Below, piece by piece: positions 6,481 through 13,281 of a DNA stretch of 17,675 nucleotides. The stretch's first letter is position 1, and each line of letters begins with the position of its first letter. Source of the stretch: DATMNI01 sp035570275 (GTDB lineage: Bacteria > Acidobacteriota > Terriglobia > Bryobacterales > Bryobacteraceae); contig DATMNI010000020.1 in assembly GCA_035570275.1 (NCBI GenBank), forward strand, positions 1 to 17,675. Direction: 5' to 3'. The notes under the pieces were generated by a model. The model saw nothing but the letters and a program-made list of their open reading frames with translations. It did not search any database and had not been told where the DNA came from. A program made the translations under genes and the position numbers.

Positions 6481-7311
6481 ATGCTGTTCATAACCCAACG
6501 ATTTATGGATCATCTCATCGCGGCCCTGCCGCCCGGGTCGCGCGTGCTCGATCTGGGCGCGCGCGCCGGTAGTTTCCAGACCGATCGAAGCGATCTCCAA
6601 CTGGTTCGGCTGGATCTGGCGATACCCACGTCCCGCCATGCCGGCGCCTACGTGGCCGCCGACGCCGCCCGGATGCCGTTTTCACCGCAATGCTTCGACC
6701 TGATCGTGAGCAACCACAGCCTTGAGCACTTCCCCGAGTTGGAGCGGACGGTGCGCGAGATCGGGCGCGTTTTGCGGCCGGGCGGTGGGCTGTTCATTGC
6801 GGTGCCGGACGCCGGCACGCTCACCGACCGCATCTATCGTTGGCTGGGGGAGGGCGGGCTAGGGCCGGGCGGCGGGCACGTCAACGCGTTCCACTCGCCC
6901 GGCCAGGTGATCGGCCTGCTGCAAGAACTGACCGGTTTGCAGTGCCGCGGCACGCGCGTCCTCTTCAGCGGGCTGTCTTTTTTGAACGCGCGCAACGTCA
7001 CGCATCCACCCAGGCGTCTGCTGCTGTTCGCTAACGGCAACGAAAGGTTCCTGGCGGTTCTGACCTGGGTGATGCGCACCGCGGACCTGCTATTCGGCAC
7101 CCGGCTGAGCCAATACGGATGGGAATTCTACTTCGGCAACATGGAACCGGTGGATTCGGCGGAGTGGTGGGCCAATGTCTGCGTGCGCTGCGGTTCGGGC
7201 CATTCGGAGGCGTTCTTGCGCAAGCACACGCCAGTGCAGCGGCGGCTGCGGTTCTGGGAAAGCTACCGCTGCCCTAATTGCGGCGGATGGAATCTGCTGA
7301 CGGGCGATTAG
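6481..7311 (+). CDS. Class I SAM-dependent methyltransferase with C-terminal zinc ribbon
   Basis: 276 aa. Rossmann-fold methyltransferase (Methyltransf_11 type): motif I VLDLGARAG (22-30), the acidic end of strand 2 (RLDLA, 43-47), FDLIVSNHSLEHF (72-84) and LRPGGGLFIAVPD (98-110). The C-terminus has CVRC (234-237) and CPNC (264-267), likely a four-Cys zinc ribbon. The substrate cannot be read from sequence; small-molecule, lipid or sugar methylation are all possible. No strong ribosome site precedes the ATG at 6481. It stands alone between hicBA and the convergent multicopper oxidase gene. Confidence 0.85.
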   Translation: MLFITQRFMDHLIAALPPGSRVLDLGARAGSFQTDRSDLQLVRLDLAIPTSRHAGAYVAADAARMPFSPQCFDLIVSNHSLEHFPELERTVREIGRVLRPGGGLFIAVPDAGTLTDRIYRWLGEGGLGPGGGHVNAFHSPGQVIGLLQELTGLQCRGTRVLFSGLSFLNARNVTHPPRRLLLFANGNERFLAVLTWVMRTADLLFGTRLSQYGWEFYFGNMEPVDSAEWWANVCVRCGSGHSEAFLRKHTPVQRRLRFWESYRCPNCGGWNLLTGD

Positions 7312-7323
7312 ACGTCGTGTTCC

Positions 7324-8754
7324 CTACGAGTAGCGCAGCAATGCCTTGAAGCCGAAATCCATGTGCTGTTGGATATGGCAGTGAAACAACGTCGGTCCCG
7401 GCTGGTCGGCGGTAAAGTCCACGCTGGCGCGCCCATAAGTGGGCACCACAACCGTGTCCTTGATCACGCCCGAGGTGGCTTTGCCATAAATCTCGGCGAT
7501 CTCGAGTTGGTGGCGATGCAGGTGCATCGGATGCGCATCGTCGGTGCGGTTATGAAACGTCAGCCGGTAGCGCGTGCCCGGTTTGAGCAGAAACTCCTGG
7601 TCGTGGGGATAGGGTTTGCCGTTGACGGTGAAACTATTGAATTTGCCGGCGCCGCGCGGCACCTTTTCAAACACCATGTCCAATCGCTCGGTTGGCGCCG
7701 GTTGGGACGGCGGCTTGCCGAAGCGGGTATAGTCCCACGTGGATTTGGGCGGTGGCGTCCACTGCGGGGTCTTGTGTTGATTGGCGTATTCGATGGCAAT
7801 GCCCAGGCCCCCTTCGCGTACGGGGTCCTCGGGCGCGCCCAGGATCCAAACCCCGGGCTGGTTCATCTCCACCCAGGCATCAATGCGCTCGCCCGGACCC
7901 AGCATCAACACGTCCACGGCCGCTGGCGTGGGCACGGGATTTCCGTCCAGCGCGATCACGTTGAATTTATGGCCGGGCAGCGCCAGGTGGCGGTTCTCGA
8001 TAGCGCTGGCGTTCAGAAAATGAAACAGCACGCGTTCGCCCGGTTTCACACGGATCGGTTCGCCGGCGCCGAGCGCCTTGTCGTTGATGGAATAAATATC
8101 GGCCGTTACCTCCAGGCCCACCGGCCGCGTATCCAGCACCGCCGGCTTTTCGGGTTGTGCCAGCGCGGGGTCGAGATCGTCGGTATCCATCAGTGTGTTG
8201 GTGAAATAGGGCTCCCAATCGCGCAACGCCAGGTAGTGTTCCTGATCGAAGCGGCCGGGATTATTGGCTCCCTCGACGATCAGAAAACCGAACATTCCGG
8301 TATAGCTGCCCCGGTGCAGGTCGTCCATCGACATAGTGTGGGTGTGGTACCAGCGGGTGCCGGCCGGCGTGGGCGTGAACTGATAGCGACGGCTCCCGTG
8401 CGGAGGCACTGCGGGGGTGCCTTCTTCCTCCGCTCCATCCACATCGGAGGGAATAAGCAATCCGTGAAAATGTATGAACTCCGGCACGTCGGTGTTATTG
8501 ACCACGTTCACCGTGACCGGCACGCCCTCCTTCATCCGCAGCCGCGGCCCCGGCGAGACGCCGTTGTACCCAATGGTGCTGATAATGCGATTGGGCGCCA
8601 ATTCCACCGTGATCGGCGCGATTTGCAGCGTGAAATCGGTCTTGGCAACATCTTGCGAGCCGGTTGGCGCCAGAAAGGATTGCGGCTGCTGGCCCACCAG
8701 ACGGCTGCTGGCGGCCGCCACCCCGGCAATCTTGAGAAAGTCGCGTCGTTGCAT
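7324..8754 (-). CDS. Tat-exported multicopper oxidase (laccase-like)
   Basis: 476 aa from the preferred ATG at 8754. The N-terminus MQRRDFLKIAGVAAA is a twin-arginine signal, implying export of the folded, copper-loaded enzyme. All four copper-ligand blocks are present: HFH (95-97), WYHTHT (H137, H139), HPMHLHRH (408-415) and HCHIQQH (458-464). The T1 axial position is Phe469 (HMDFGF) instead of the Met common in CueO-type cuprous oxidases, which suggests a high-potential, laccase-like T1 copper. Domain order is Cu-oxidase_3, Cu-oxidase, Cu-oxidase_2. The frame stays open to 8961, but that stretch lacks similarity and would bury the Tat motif. The stop faces the methyltransferase stop. Confidence 0.92.
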   Translation of the reverse strand: MQRRDFLKIAGVAAASSRLVGQQPQSFLAPTGSQDVAKTDFTLQIAPITVELAPNRIISTIGYNGVSPGPRLRMKEGVPVTVNVVNNTDVPEFIHFHGLLIPSDVDGAEEEGTPAVPPHGSRRYQFTPTPAGTRWYHTHTMSMDDLHRGSYTGMFGFLIVEGANNPGRFDQEHYLALRDWEPYFTNTLMDTDDLDPALAQPEKPAVLDTRPVGLEVTADIYSINDKALGAGEPIRVKPGERVLFHFLNASAIENRHLALPGHKFNVIALDGNPVPTPAAVDVLMLGPGERIDAWVEMNQPGVWILGAPEDPVREGGLGIAIEYANQHKTPQWTPPPKSTWDYTRFGKPPSQPAPTERLDMVFEKVPRGAGKFNSFTVNGKPYPHDQEFLLKPGTRYRLTFHNRTDDAHPMHLHRHQLEIAEIYGKATSGVIKDTVVVPTYGRASVDFTADQPGPTLFHCHIQQHMDFGFKALLRYS

Positions 8755-8780
8755 GAGAAATGGCTGCATGAGAAATGCCG
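8751..8780. repeat. 15-bp tandem duplication at the oxidase start
   Basis: GCATGAGAAATGGCT (8751-8765) is followed at once by GCATGAGAAATGCCG (8766-8780), 12/12 identical over the first 12 bases. It creates two in-frame start codons (8754 and 8769, giving FLMQPFLMQ). A similar 15-bp tandem copy (GAGGCGCAGAAC) lies at 8933-8962. Confidence 0.7.
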
Positions 8781-9151
8781 AAAAACCAGCCTTCGGCCAT
8801 GGTACCGCAACGTCGCGTCGGGCCAATCGCCGCTCGGCGTCGCCAACGAAAGGGACGACGAATGGTCCCGATGCAACCTCGCCCGCGACCTCAAGATTCG
8901 GGTAGTGGGTCCGGAAAAGCCGTCTCCATGGGGAGGCGCAGAACGGTGAGGCGCAGAACAAAAGCCTTCCACAAGTCGCCCCAGTGGCTGGTGATCCCTG
9001 ATGCAGCCCTGGGGCTGCGCGCTGCGGCCAGATCGCCCCTACGGCGTCAGGCGGGTTCTATCTCTTCCCCGCGCGGCTCTCAACCAGACATGGGCGCTTT
9101 CCTGACACGGGTGAGAAACGGAAGGGCCTTCCGATTTGCCGTTTGCTGCCA

Positions 9152-9547
9152 TCACCGCGTGCTTTTTACGAACTCGATAGTTCCCTTGTTCGTATCGATG
9201 GTGCCGACCATCTTGTCGCCATTCACCGTCAGGTCGCATTTACTGAAGGCCGCCGTCCGTCCGGGTTGAGGAGACGTTTTTATGGTGAGCTTGTTATCTT
9301 TGAGAATTCCATCGATGGGAATTGGGTCGTTTTCGTCAGGCCCCACCCAACCCGTCACCACATCACCGGCCTGCTTAAACGATGCCATTCCGGATATCGT
9401 GCCATCCGGTGTGGAAATTGTGACCCGCCAGGTTCCCGCGACATTGGCGCGGGTTGCTTGAGCAGCCGCAGGAACTACAAATTGAGGGAATTGCCACAGG
9501 GCGGCCATTAAGGCGACCGCTACCCGGATAGTTTTGCTTCCGAACAT
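9152..9547 (-). CDS. Small secreted protein, lipocalin-like beta-rich
   Basis: 131 aa. Sec signal peptide: charged MFGSKTIR, hydrophobic VAVALMAALWQFPQFVVP, cleavage near AAA-Q (~29). The mature part (VAGTWRVTISTPDGTISGMA, then SFKQAGDVVTGWVG and IDGILKDNKLTIK) alternates short beta-strands and turns, similar to small exported proteins common in Acidobacteria that carry a 'GTW…G…GD.VTG' pattern. Function unknown. The start is well supported by AAAGGAG 7 nt upstream. It is transcribed away from arsR. The 190 bp between it and the oxidase start holds no gene I can support. Confidence 0.75.
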   Translation of the reverse strand: MFGSKTIRVAVALMAALWQFPQFVVPAAAQATRANVAGTWRVTISTPDGTISGMASFKQAGDVVTGWVGPDENDPIPIDGILKDNKLTIKTSPQPGRTAAFSKCDLTVNGDKMVGTIDTNKGTIEFVKSTR

Positions 9548-9851
9548 TTCACATCTCCTTTCAGTTAATCCGGTTCAAGGCACATCTCTATTACGGCCTC
9601 GTCTGCCCGGATGTTCACAGAATTTCGGCCATGTCGCCGAATTCACTCGCCACTGGCCGCCAAGTGGCGGGTAGTCCGCTCCGCATCGCCGGTTGGCGGC
9701 TGTTGGCGGTCGGCGACTGCTGCACGCCCTTCGGCGTTGCTTCGTGATTCTATCCGCGAAAGACCCCCGAACGGTGCAATTGTTTCTCTTGACAAATACT
9801 GCCGTCTATCGTATAAAACCATTAGGTTAATTAACCAACTAGTGAAACACA
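9548..9851. other. Divergent intergenic region
   Basis: About 300 bp between the secreted-protein gene (minus) and arsR (plus). The right end holds the arsR promoter and operator. The rest is GC-rich and noncoding with several GGCGG/CCGCC stretches; I see no conserved element in it. Confidence 0.5.
9789..9836 (+). promoter_or_regulatory. Sigma-70 promoter with 12-bp palindromic operator for arsR
   Basis: TTGACA (9789-9794, perfect -35), a 17-bp spacer and TATAAA (9812-9817). The perfect palindrome GGTTAATTAACC (9825-9836) covers the expected transcription start, 15 nt before the arsR ATG. The placement suggests autorepression by the encoded ArsR-family protein (inference). Confidence 0.8.
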
Positions 9852-10214
9852 ATGCCGAGTGATCGATTGAGCACCACGTTTGCAGCGCTTGCGGATCCGA
9901 CTCGCAGAGCCATCCTGGCCCGTCTGCTTTTGGCCGAATGCTCGGTTGGCGAACTCGCCGAGCCGTTTGAAATGAGTATGCCCGCCGTCTCCAAGCACCT
10001 TCGTGTACTGGAACGCGCGGGACTGATCGCGCAGAGGCGGGACGCGCAATGGCGACGGTGTCGAATCAATGCCGGTCCCCTGAAAGAAGTGTCTGATTGG
10101 ACCGAACGCTACCGGCAAGTCTGGGAAGAGCGGCTTGATCGATTAGACAATTACGTACAACAACTGAAGGCAAAGGAGAAGAAGACTCATGGTAGGAAGC
10201 AGCACAGTAAATAG
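9852..10214 (+). CDS. ArsR-family transcriptional regulator
   Basis: 120-aa winged helix protein: FAALADPTRRAILARLLLAE (helices 1-2), then SVGELAEPFEMSMPAVSKHLRVL (helix-turn-helix) and the wing AGLIAQRRDAQWRRCRI. The metal-site ELCVCDL of classical ArsR/SmtB is replaced by ECSVGELAE with one Cys, so metal sensing is unlikely. It belongs to the group that pairs with an SRPBCC/AHSA1 protein. A strong promoter with a palindrome precedes it, and the downstream gene overlaps its last 26 nt, so the two proteins are made together. Confidence 0.88.
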   Translation: MPSDRLSTTFAALADPTRRAILARLLLAECSVGELAEPFEMSMPAVSKHLRVLERAGLIAQRRDAQWRRCRINAGPLKEVSDWTERYRQVWEERLDRLDNYVQQLKAKEKKTHGRKQHSK

Positions 10215-10704
10215 CGAGAGCTTTAAGGTCACCACGCCATCGGATCACGAAATCCGTCTGACGCGCCTGTTCAATGCGCCGAGGCGCCTGGTGTTCGAGG
10301 CGATGACGAAACCCGAACATGTGAAGCAGTGGTGGGGTCGCCTGGGAGAGGGCTATTCGGTCCCGGTCTGTGAGATCGATTTTCGCCCCGGCGGCGCATG
10401 GCGCTTCGTCAATCGCCACCCCAAGGGGGAGGCCGCCTTCCACGGCGAATACCGGGAAATCACGCCGCCAAGCCGCGTCGTGTTCACCGAGATCTTCGAG
10501 CAGTTTCCCGACAGCGTCTCGGTGGTGACGGCCGAACTCAGCGAAGAGGGCGGTAAGACGCGCCTCACGGCGACAGTGCGCTATCCGTCGCTGGTGGTAC
10601 GTGACATGGTTATCGCCTCCGGAATGGCTAGAGGCGCCGGCATCAGCTACGATCGCCTTGAGGACCTGGTTGCGGAACTGGTTGCGGAACTACAGCGGTC
10701 CTAG
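10189..10704 (+). CDS. SRPBCC (AHSA1-like) domain protein
   Basis: 171 aa. START/Bet v1-like fold: RLFNAPRRLVFEAMTKPEHV, then KQWWG, the FRPGGAWRF strand pair, GEYREITPPSRVVFTE, then TVRYPS…VRDMVIASGMARGAGISYDRLEDLV. This domain binds hydrophobic ligands; the substrate of the ArsR-paired subfamily is unknown. AAGGAG in the arsR coding region serves the ATG at 10189. The gene overlaps arsR by 26 nt and is followed by a terminator hairpin. Likely the effector or ligand-binding partner of the regulator (inference). Confidence 0.87.
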   Translation: MVGSSTVNSESFKVTTPSDHEIRLTRLFNAPRRLVFEAMTKPEHVKQWWGRLGEGYSVPVCEIDFRPGGAWRFVNRHPKGEAAFHGEYREITPPSRVVFTEIFEQFPDSVSVVTAELSEEGGKTRLTATVRYPSLVVRDMVIASGMARGAGISYDRLEDLVAELVAELQRS

Positions 10705-10715
10705 CGAGCTATCCG

Positions 10716-10744
10716 AAGGGGACCGGTGGTTTGACGGTCCCCTT
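10716..10744 (+). terminator. Terminator hairpin after the ArsR-SRPBCC operon
   Basis: AAGGGGACCG (10716-10725) pairs perfectly with CGGTCCCCTT (10735-10744) around a 9-nt loop, 11 nt after the SRPBCC stop. Only a short ATT follows, so the U-tract is weak. It lies between convergent genes. Confidence 0.65.
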
Positions 10745-10841
10745 ATTGGTTCTGGTGAACCGCGCGTATTCGCCTTGACGCATCCGGTGCCGCCAGACTA
10801 ACTCCAAGACCTGATTCAATGTCGTGAGCAGCGCGAGTATC

Positions 10842-11900
10842 TTACTGCTTGATGACGATAAACCAAGCAGCGACAATCGGACCCTGTGGACCGCGGCCAC
10901 GTCCGCCCTGTCCCGGCGCCGGCGGCGCGCCAGCCTGTGGCGCCGGAGCGGGACCGCGCTCTGGCTGGAAGAGGTACGTGTTGTGCGTCACCGGATCAAC
11001 GGCGATTGTTTTCGCGCCGGCGAACGTGGCGACCGTCGCAACCTCCGTGTACTTGTCAGGCGAATCCTGGTGGACGACCGTGACGTTGCCCTCGCCGCCA
11101 TTCGGAATAAAAATCAGCTTTTTCGATGGATCCCAACCCAAGGCGTCAACACGCGTTCCGTTTTTGATGGACGCCACGATTTTGCCCGTGCTCGCATCCA
11201 CGACGACGGATGTACTGTTGCAACCCGAGAAAATACGGTTGGTCGCTTTGTCATACGCGATGCCCGTCGGCCCGGCGCACGGCGCCAGCGGCCACGATGC
11301 GGTCGCCTTCCATGTGTTGACATCGATCACCTGCATCGTATTCTTGCCTTCGTTGTTGACGAAGATGTGGCCCTTGCCATCGGCCGCGGCACCTTCGGGC
11401 GCCGTGTCCTCAAGCTCGACGGTGGCGACAATGTCACCGGTCTTAGGATCGAGCGCGGTCAGGGTGCCGATGGGGCGGCTGTGATTCGTCAGGATGATCT
11501 TGTCGTCGGGCTCATCGTACATGATGCCATCGAGGCCGGGGCCGACTTTGATCTGCCTGAGGACCGCCAGCGTCTTCAGATCGAACATGGTGACGGTCTG
11601 GTCGCCACCGTTCGTCGTGAAGCCGTGGCCAGCCTTGGTAGCGATGCCGGCGCCATGCACGCCCGGCGTGTTCGGAATGTCGCCAAGTACTTTGCCTGTG
11701 GCGCCTTCGATCACCATCATGTGGTTGGCACGGGACACGAACACGCGGCCCGTGGCGGCTTCGACGGCAACATAGTCCGTGCCGCCCTCGCCTTTGATGT
11801 CGAACTTTTCAACCTTGAACGCTTGCGCGTGCCCGACGCTGGGCGCGGCAAGGATGGTTGTGAAGAGAACGGCAAGTGCCATGAGTAACCGTTTTGTCAT
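10842..11900 (-). CDS. Secreted YncE-like beta-propeller protein
   Basis: 352 aa. Signal peptide MTKRLLMALAVLFTTILAAP…AQA (1-26). The mature part has repeated ~40-residue blades (TGRVFVSRANHMMVIEGATG, GDQTVTMFDLKTLAVL, GTLTALDPKTGDIVATVEL, KNTMQVIDVNTWKA, TNRIFSGCN) typical of YncE/YVTN propellers that bind ligands or proteins in the periplasm. The C-terminus has a Pro/Ala/Gly/Arg-rich linker (PAPAPQAGAPPAPGQGGRGR) before a short end. The start is supported by GGAGG at ~6 nt; a possible TACAAT -10 (11936-11941, minus strand) is nearby. The exact role is unknown. Confidence 0.85.
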   Translation of the reverse strand: MTKRLLMALAVLFTTILAAPSVGHAQAFKVEKFDIKGEGGTDYVAVEAATGRVFVSRANHMMVIEGATGKVLGDIPNTPGVHGAGIATKAGHGFTTNGGDQTVTMFDLKTLAVLRQIKVGPGLDGIMYDEPDDKIILTNHSRPIGTLTALDPKTGDIVATVELEDTAPEGAAADGKGHIFVNNEGKNTMQVIDVNTWKATASWPLAPCAGPTGIAYDKATNRIFSGCNSTSVVVDASTGKIVASIKNGTRVDALGWDPSKKLIFIPNGGEGNVTVVHQDSPDKYTEVATVATFAGAKTIAVDPVTHNTYLFQPERGPAPAPQAGAPPAPGQGGRGRGPQGPIVAAWFIVIKQ

Positions 11901-12359
11901 CTAGGGCCTCCGTTGTGGTTGCGAATACCTGGATCATTGTAACTTTTTTGAATCCTGGTTGGAAGGCGGCTGGACCGCCCTCCACAACTGTTGGCCCCGC
12001 TGGACCGATGTCACGGTCATCGTAACTCCCGACACTATTTATCGGCTGCCACCGCGTCGGCTTCCGGCTCTATTGGCGTTGGCGACACAGGCACATACCG
12101 GCCGACCGAAGATCAGCTGGAAGATTCGGGTTCCGATCCGACTCTTGACACAAGAGTACTTTGATTTGGGGAGTCCCAAAGCTTCCTTGTGGTCGAACAC
12201 TTATGTCTCTGGCTACGTGAAAATAGGTCTTGCGTGAAAATCCGGGTTCCTGGTATACTCTTTTTCATGGACACCACAACCCAGCGATTGCAGTTGCCGC
12301 TCAGTTGTCCCCGCCTGTCCTGTTTATCATCCCGTTATTGGTCGCTATAAGCATTTTTT
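11901..12359. other. Intergenic region between YncE-like gene and tRNA array
   Basis: About 460 bp without a supported gene. A 92-codon ORF (11959-12237) has no ribosome site and no recognisable composition. The left end holds the leader of the YncE-like gene; the right end holds the tRNA-array promoter candidates. GC is lower than in the flanking coding DNA. Confidence 0.5.
12230..12259 (+). promoter_or_regulatory. Promoter of the tRNA array
   Basis: TTGCGT (12230-12235), an 18-bp spacer and TATACT (12254-12259), with TG one base upstream of the -10 (extended -10). A second candidate, TTTATC (12323-12328) with a 17-bp spacer and TATAAG (12346-12351), sits immediately before the first tRNA. 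Confidence 0.55.
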
Positions 12360-12451
12360 GGAAGGTTGGCTGAGTCAGGCTGAAAGCAACAGGTTGCTAA
12401 CCTGTCGTGGCCCCAAAACCACCGCTGGTTCGAATCCAGCACCTTCCGCCA
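12360..12451 (+). tRNA. tRNA-Ser(GCT)
   Basis: Class II tRNA. Acceptor GGAAGGT pairs with ACCTTCC; D-stem GCT/AGC; anticodon stem ACAGG/CCTGT with loop TTGCTAA (anticodon 12396-12398); long variable arm with GTGG/CCAC; T-arm GCTGG-TTCGAAT-CCAGC; G73; encoded CCA. Reads AGC and AGU. A fully canonical serine tRNA and the first gene of the array. Confidence 0.93.
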
Positions 12452-12465
12452 GATCTTTGAGGTTT

Positions 12466-12542
12466 GCCGGCGTAGGAGAATTGGTATATCCGCTTGCCTC
12501 AAGAGCAAGACTTTGCGGGTTCGACGCCCGCCGCCGGCACCA
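12466..12542 (+). tRNA. Class I tRNA with anticodon CAA (nominal Leu)
   Basis: Acceptor GCCGGCG pairs with CGCCGGC (7/7); anticodon stem CTTGC/GCAAG with loop CTCAAGA (CAA at 12500-12502); variable loop only 5 nt (ACTTT); T-arm GCGGG-TTCGACG-CCCGC; A73; encoded CCA. 74 nt before CCA. The codon read would be UUG (Leu), but bacterial tRNA-Leu normally has a long variable arm, and UNN-reading tRNAs normally have A37, whereas this has G37. A73 fits LeuRS. Charging identity is therefore uncertain. Its 17-nt T-arm is identical to that of tRNA-Cys at 13147-13163. Confidence 0.85.
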
Positions 12543-12543
12543 G

Positions 12544-12620
12544 GCGCGCGTAGCCCAATTGGTAGAGGACTTCGTCTTAAGAACGAAGAGTTGCTGGTTC
12601 GAGTCCAGCGGCGCGCACCA
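12544..12620 (+). tRNA. Class I tRNA with anticodon TAA (nominal Leu)
   Basis: It begins 1 nt after the CCA of the previous tRNA. Acceptor GCGCGCG pairs with GGCGCGC (6/7, G7-G66 mismatch); anticodon stem TTCGT/ACGAA with loop CTTAAGA (TAA at 12578-12580); 5-nt variable loop GAGTT; T-arm GCTGG-TTCGAGT-CCAGC; A73; encoded CCA. It would read UUA/UUG. Like its neighbour it is 74 nt, lacks the long arm of tRNA-Leu and has G37. The D-stem is weak. Confidence 0.83.
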
Positions 12621-12640
12621 TTTTGAACAGGAGGTTCTAT

Positions 12641-12652
12641 ATGCCAAATTAG
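12641..12652 (+). other. 3-codon leader ORF with perfect Shine-Dalgarno
   Basis: AGGAGG (12629-12634), 6 nt, then ATG-CCA-AAT-TAG (MPN-stop). The stop overlaps the AGGAGG (12651-12656) of the next gene, so a ribosome ending here sits on the next ribosome site. Confidence 0.4.
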
Positions 12653-12663
12653 GAGGCTTCTAA

Positions 12664-13014
12664 TTGGCACGATCCAAAACGAACTACTATAACCTCTGCC
12701 TGCCCTGGTGGAGACGCGATGGCGCCCAAGTGGTCATCGGAGATGACGGGTTCTGCGACCTGCATCGCCCACACGGCCGGTGGAATCCTCGAAAAACAAA
12801 ATGTTTCGGGGAACGTGAATACGAATCCCGCCGGGGAGTGGTGCACCGTCAGCGACGGTTCCCGGAGTGGAGCTGGAAATCGCACAGTCACAATCCTCCG
12901 TATGCGATCAAGCGTTCCTGGAGACGCAGGATCCGCCATCGAGAGGAATGGGAACTCCAGCGATTTGGTGAATCTGACAAGTATCTCCGCGGCCTGTATG
13001 GCTGGTGGAGCTGA
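12664..13014 (+). CDS. Small basic Trp/Arg-rich protein inside the tRNA array
   Basis: 116 aa, starting at TTG 12664 with a perfect AGGAGG (12651-12656) at 7 nt. The N-terminus ARSKTNYYNLCLPWWRRDGA and a basic centre (RRGVVHRQRRFPEWSWKSHS, then IKRSWRRRIRHREEWELQRF) make it strongly positive with many Trp. No family is recognised, and no signal peptide or membrane segment is visible. The stop (13012-13014) is 1 nt before tRNA-Trp. Small basic proteins between tRNA genes are typical of phage tRNA arrays, and nucleic-acid binding is plausible from composition; both are inference. Overlapping ORFs in other frames lack such a ribosome site. Confidence 0.6.
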   Translation: MARSKTNYYNLCLPWWRRDGAQVVIGDDGFCDLHRPHGRWNPRKTKCFGEREYESRRGVVHRQRRFPEWSWKSHSHNPPYAIKRSWRRRIRHREEWELQRFGESDKYLRGLYGWWS

Positions 13015-13015
13015 G

Positions 13016-13091
13016 GGGGGACAGGCTCGACGGGAAGAGCGCCGGACTCCAAACCCGGTATTACAGGGTTCGAATCCCTGGTCCCCCGCCA
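13016..13091 (+). tRNA. tRNA-Trp(CCA)
   Basis: Acceptor GGGGGAC/GTCCCCC; D-stem GCTC/GAGC; anticodon stem CCGGA/CCCGG with an A31-C39 mismatch; loop CTCCAAA (anticodon 13049-13051); 5-nt variable loop; T-arm CAGGG-TTCGAAT-CCCTG; G73 as expected for tryptophan; encoded CCA. Position 8 is A, not the near-universal U. Confidence 0.9.
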
Positions 13092-13097
13092 AAGTTT

Positions 13098-13174
13098 GTA
13101 CCGGAAGGCAAAGTGGAGGAGCCGACTGATTGCAACCCAGTCCTTAGCGGGTTCGACGCCCGCCCGGTACTCCA
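13098..13174 (+). tRNA. tRNA-Cys(GCA)
   Basis: Acceptor GTACCGG/CCGGTAC; D-stem GGC/GCC; anticodon stem ACTGA/CCAGT (A31-C39 mismatch); loop TTGCAAC (anticodon 13132-13134); variable CCTTA; T-arm GCGGG-TTCGACG-CCCGC; U73, the known cysteine discriminator; encoded CCA. Position 8 is A. Confidence 0.88.
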
Positions 13175-13180
13175 ACATGC

Positions 13181-13273
13181 GGAGAGGTAAGCCGAGTTTC
13201 GGCCTAGCGGCGGCTCGTTCGAAACGAGAAGGTCCTTCGGGACGTGCGGGTTCGAGACCCGCCCTCTCCGCCA
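13181..13273 (+). tRNA. tRNA-Ser(CGA)
   Basis: Class II. Acceptor GGAGAGG/CCTCTCC; D-stem GCC/GGC with G18G19 in a long loop; anticodon loop TTCGAAA (anticodon 13220-13222); variable arm with GGTCC-TTC-GGGAC-like pairing; T-arm GCGGG-TTCGAGA-CCCGC; G73; encoded CCA. Reads UCG. The top anticodon-stem pair is G-A. Confidence 0.9.
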
Positions 13274-13281
13274 GAGTTTGA

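Noticed and set aside
7363..8949. 528-codon plus-strand ORF opposite the multicopper oxidase
   Set aside because: Antisense shadow of a GC-rich gene; the minus strand has all copper motifs and a Tat signal, and the plus strand has no recognisable domain.
8755..8961. N-terminal extension of the multicopper oxidase
   Set aside because: It would bury the twin-arginine signal and contains no conserved residues; ribosome sites are absent.
10824..11888. 354-codon plus-strand ORF opposite the YncE-like gene
   Set aside because: Shadow; the minus strand has a signal peptide, propeller repeats and a good ribosome site.
11959..12237. 92-codon ORF before the tRNA array
   Set aside because: No ribosome site, no recognisable motif, composition unlike neighbouring genes.
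12544..12620. Ochre suppressor tRNA (anticodon TTA)
   Set aside because: The 7-nt loop CTTAAGA with T33 fixes the anticodon as TAA, which reads UUA, not a stop codon.
12335..12670. Minus-strand ORFs across the first tRNA genes (with 'WTRTSN'/'LDSNQ'-like strings)
   Set aside because: These strings are the well-known false translations of antisense tRNA T-arms and acceptor stems.
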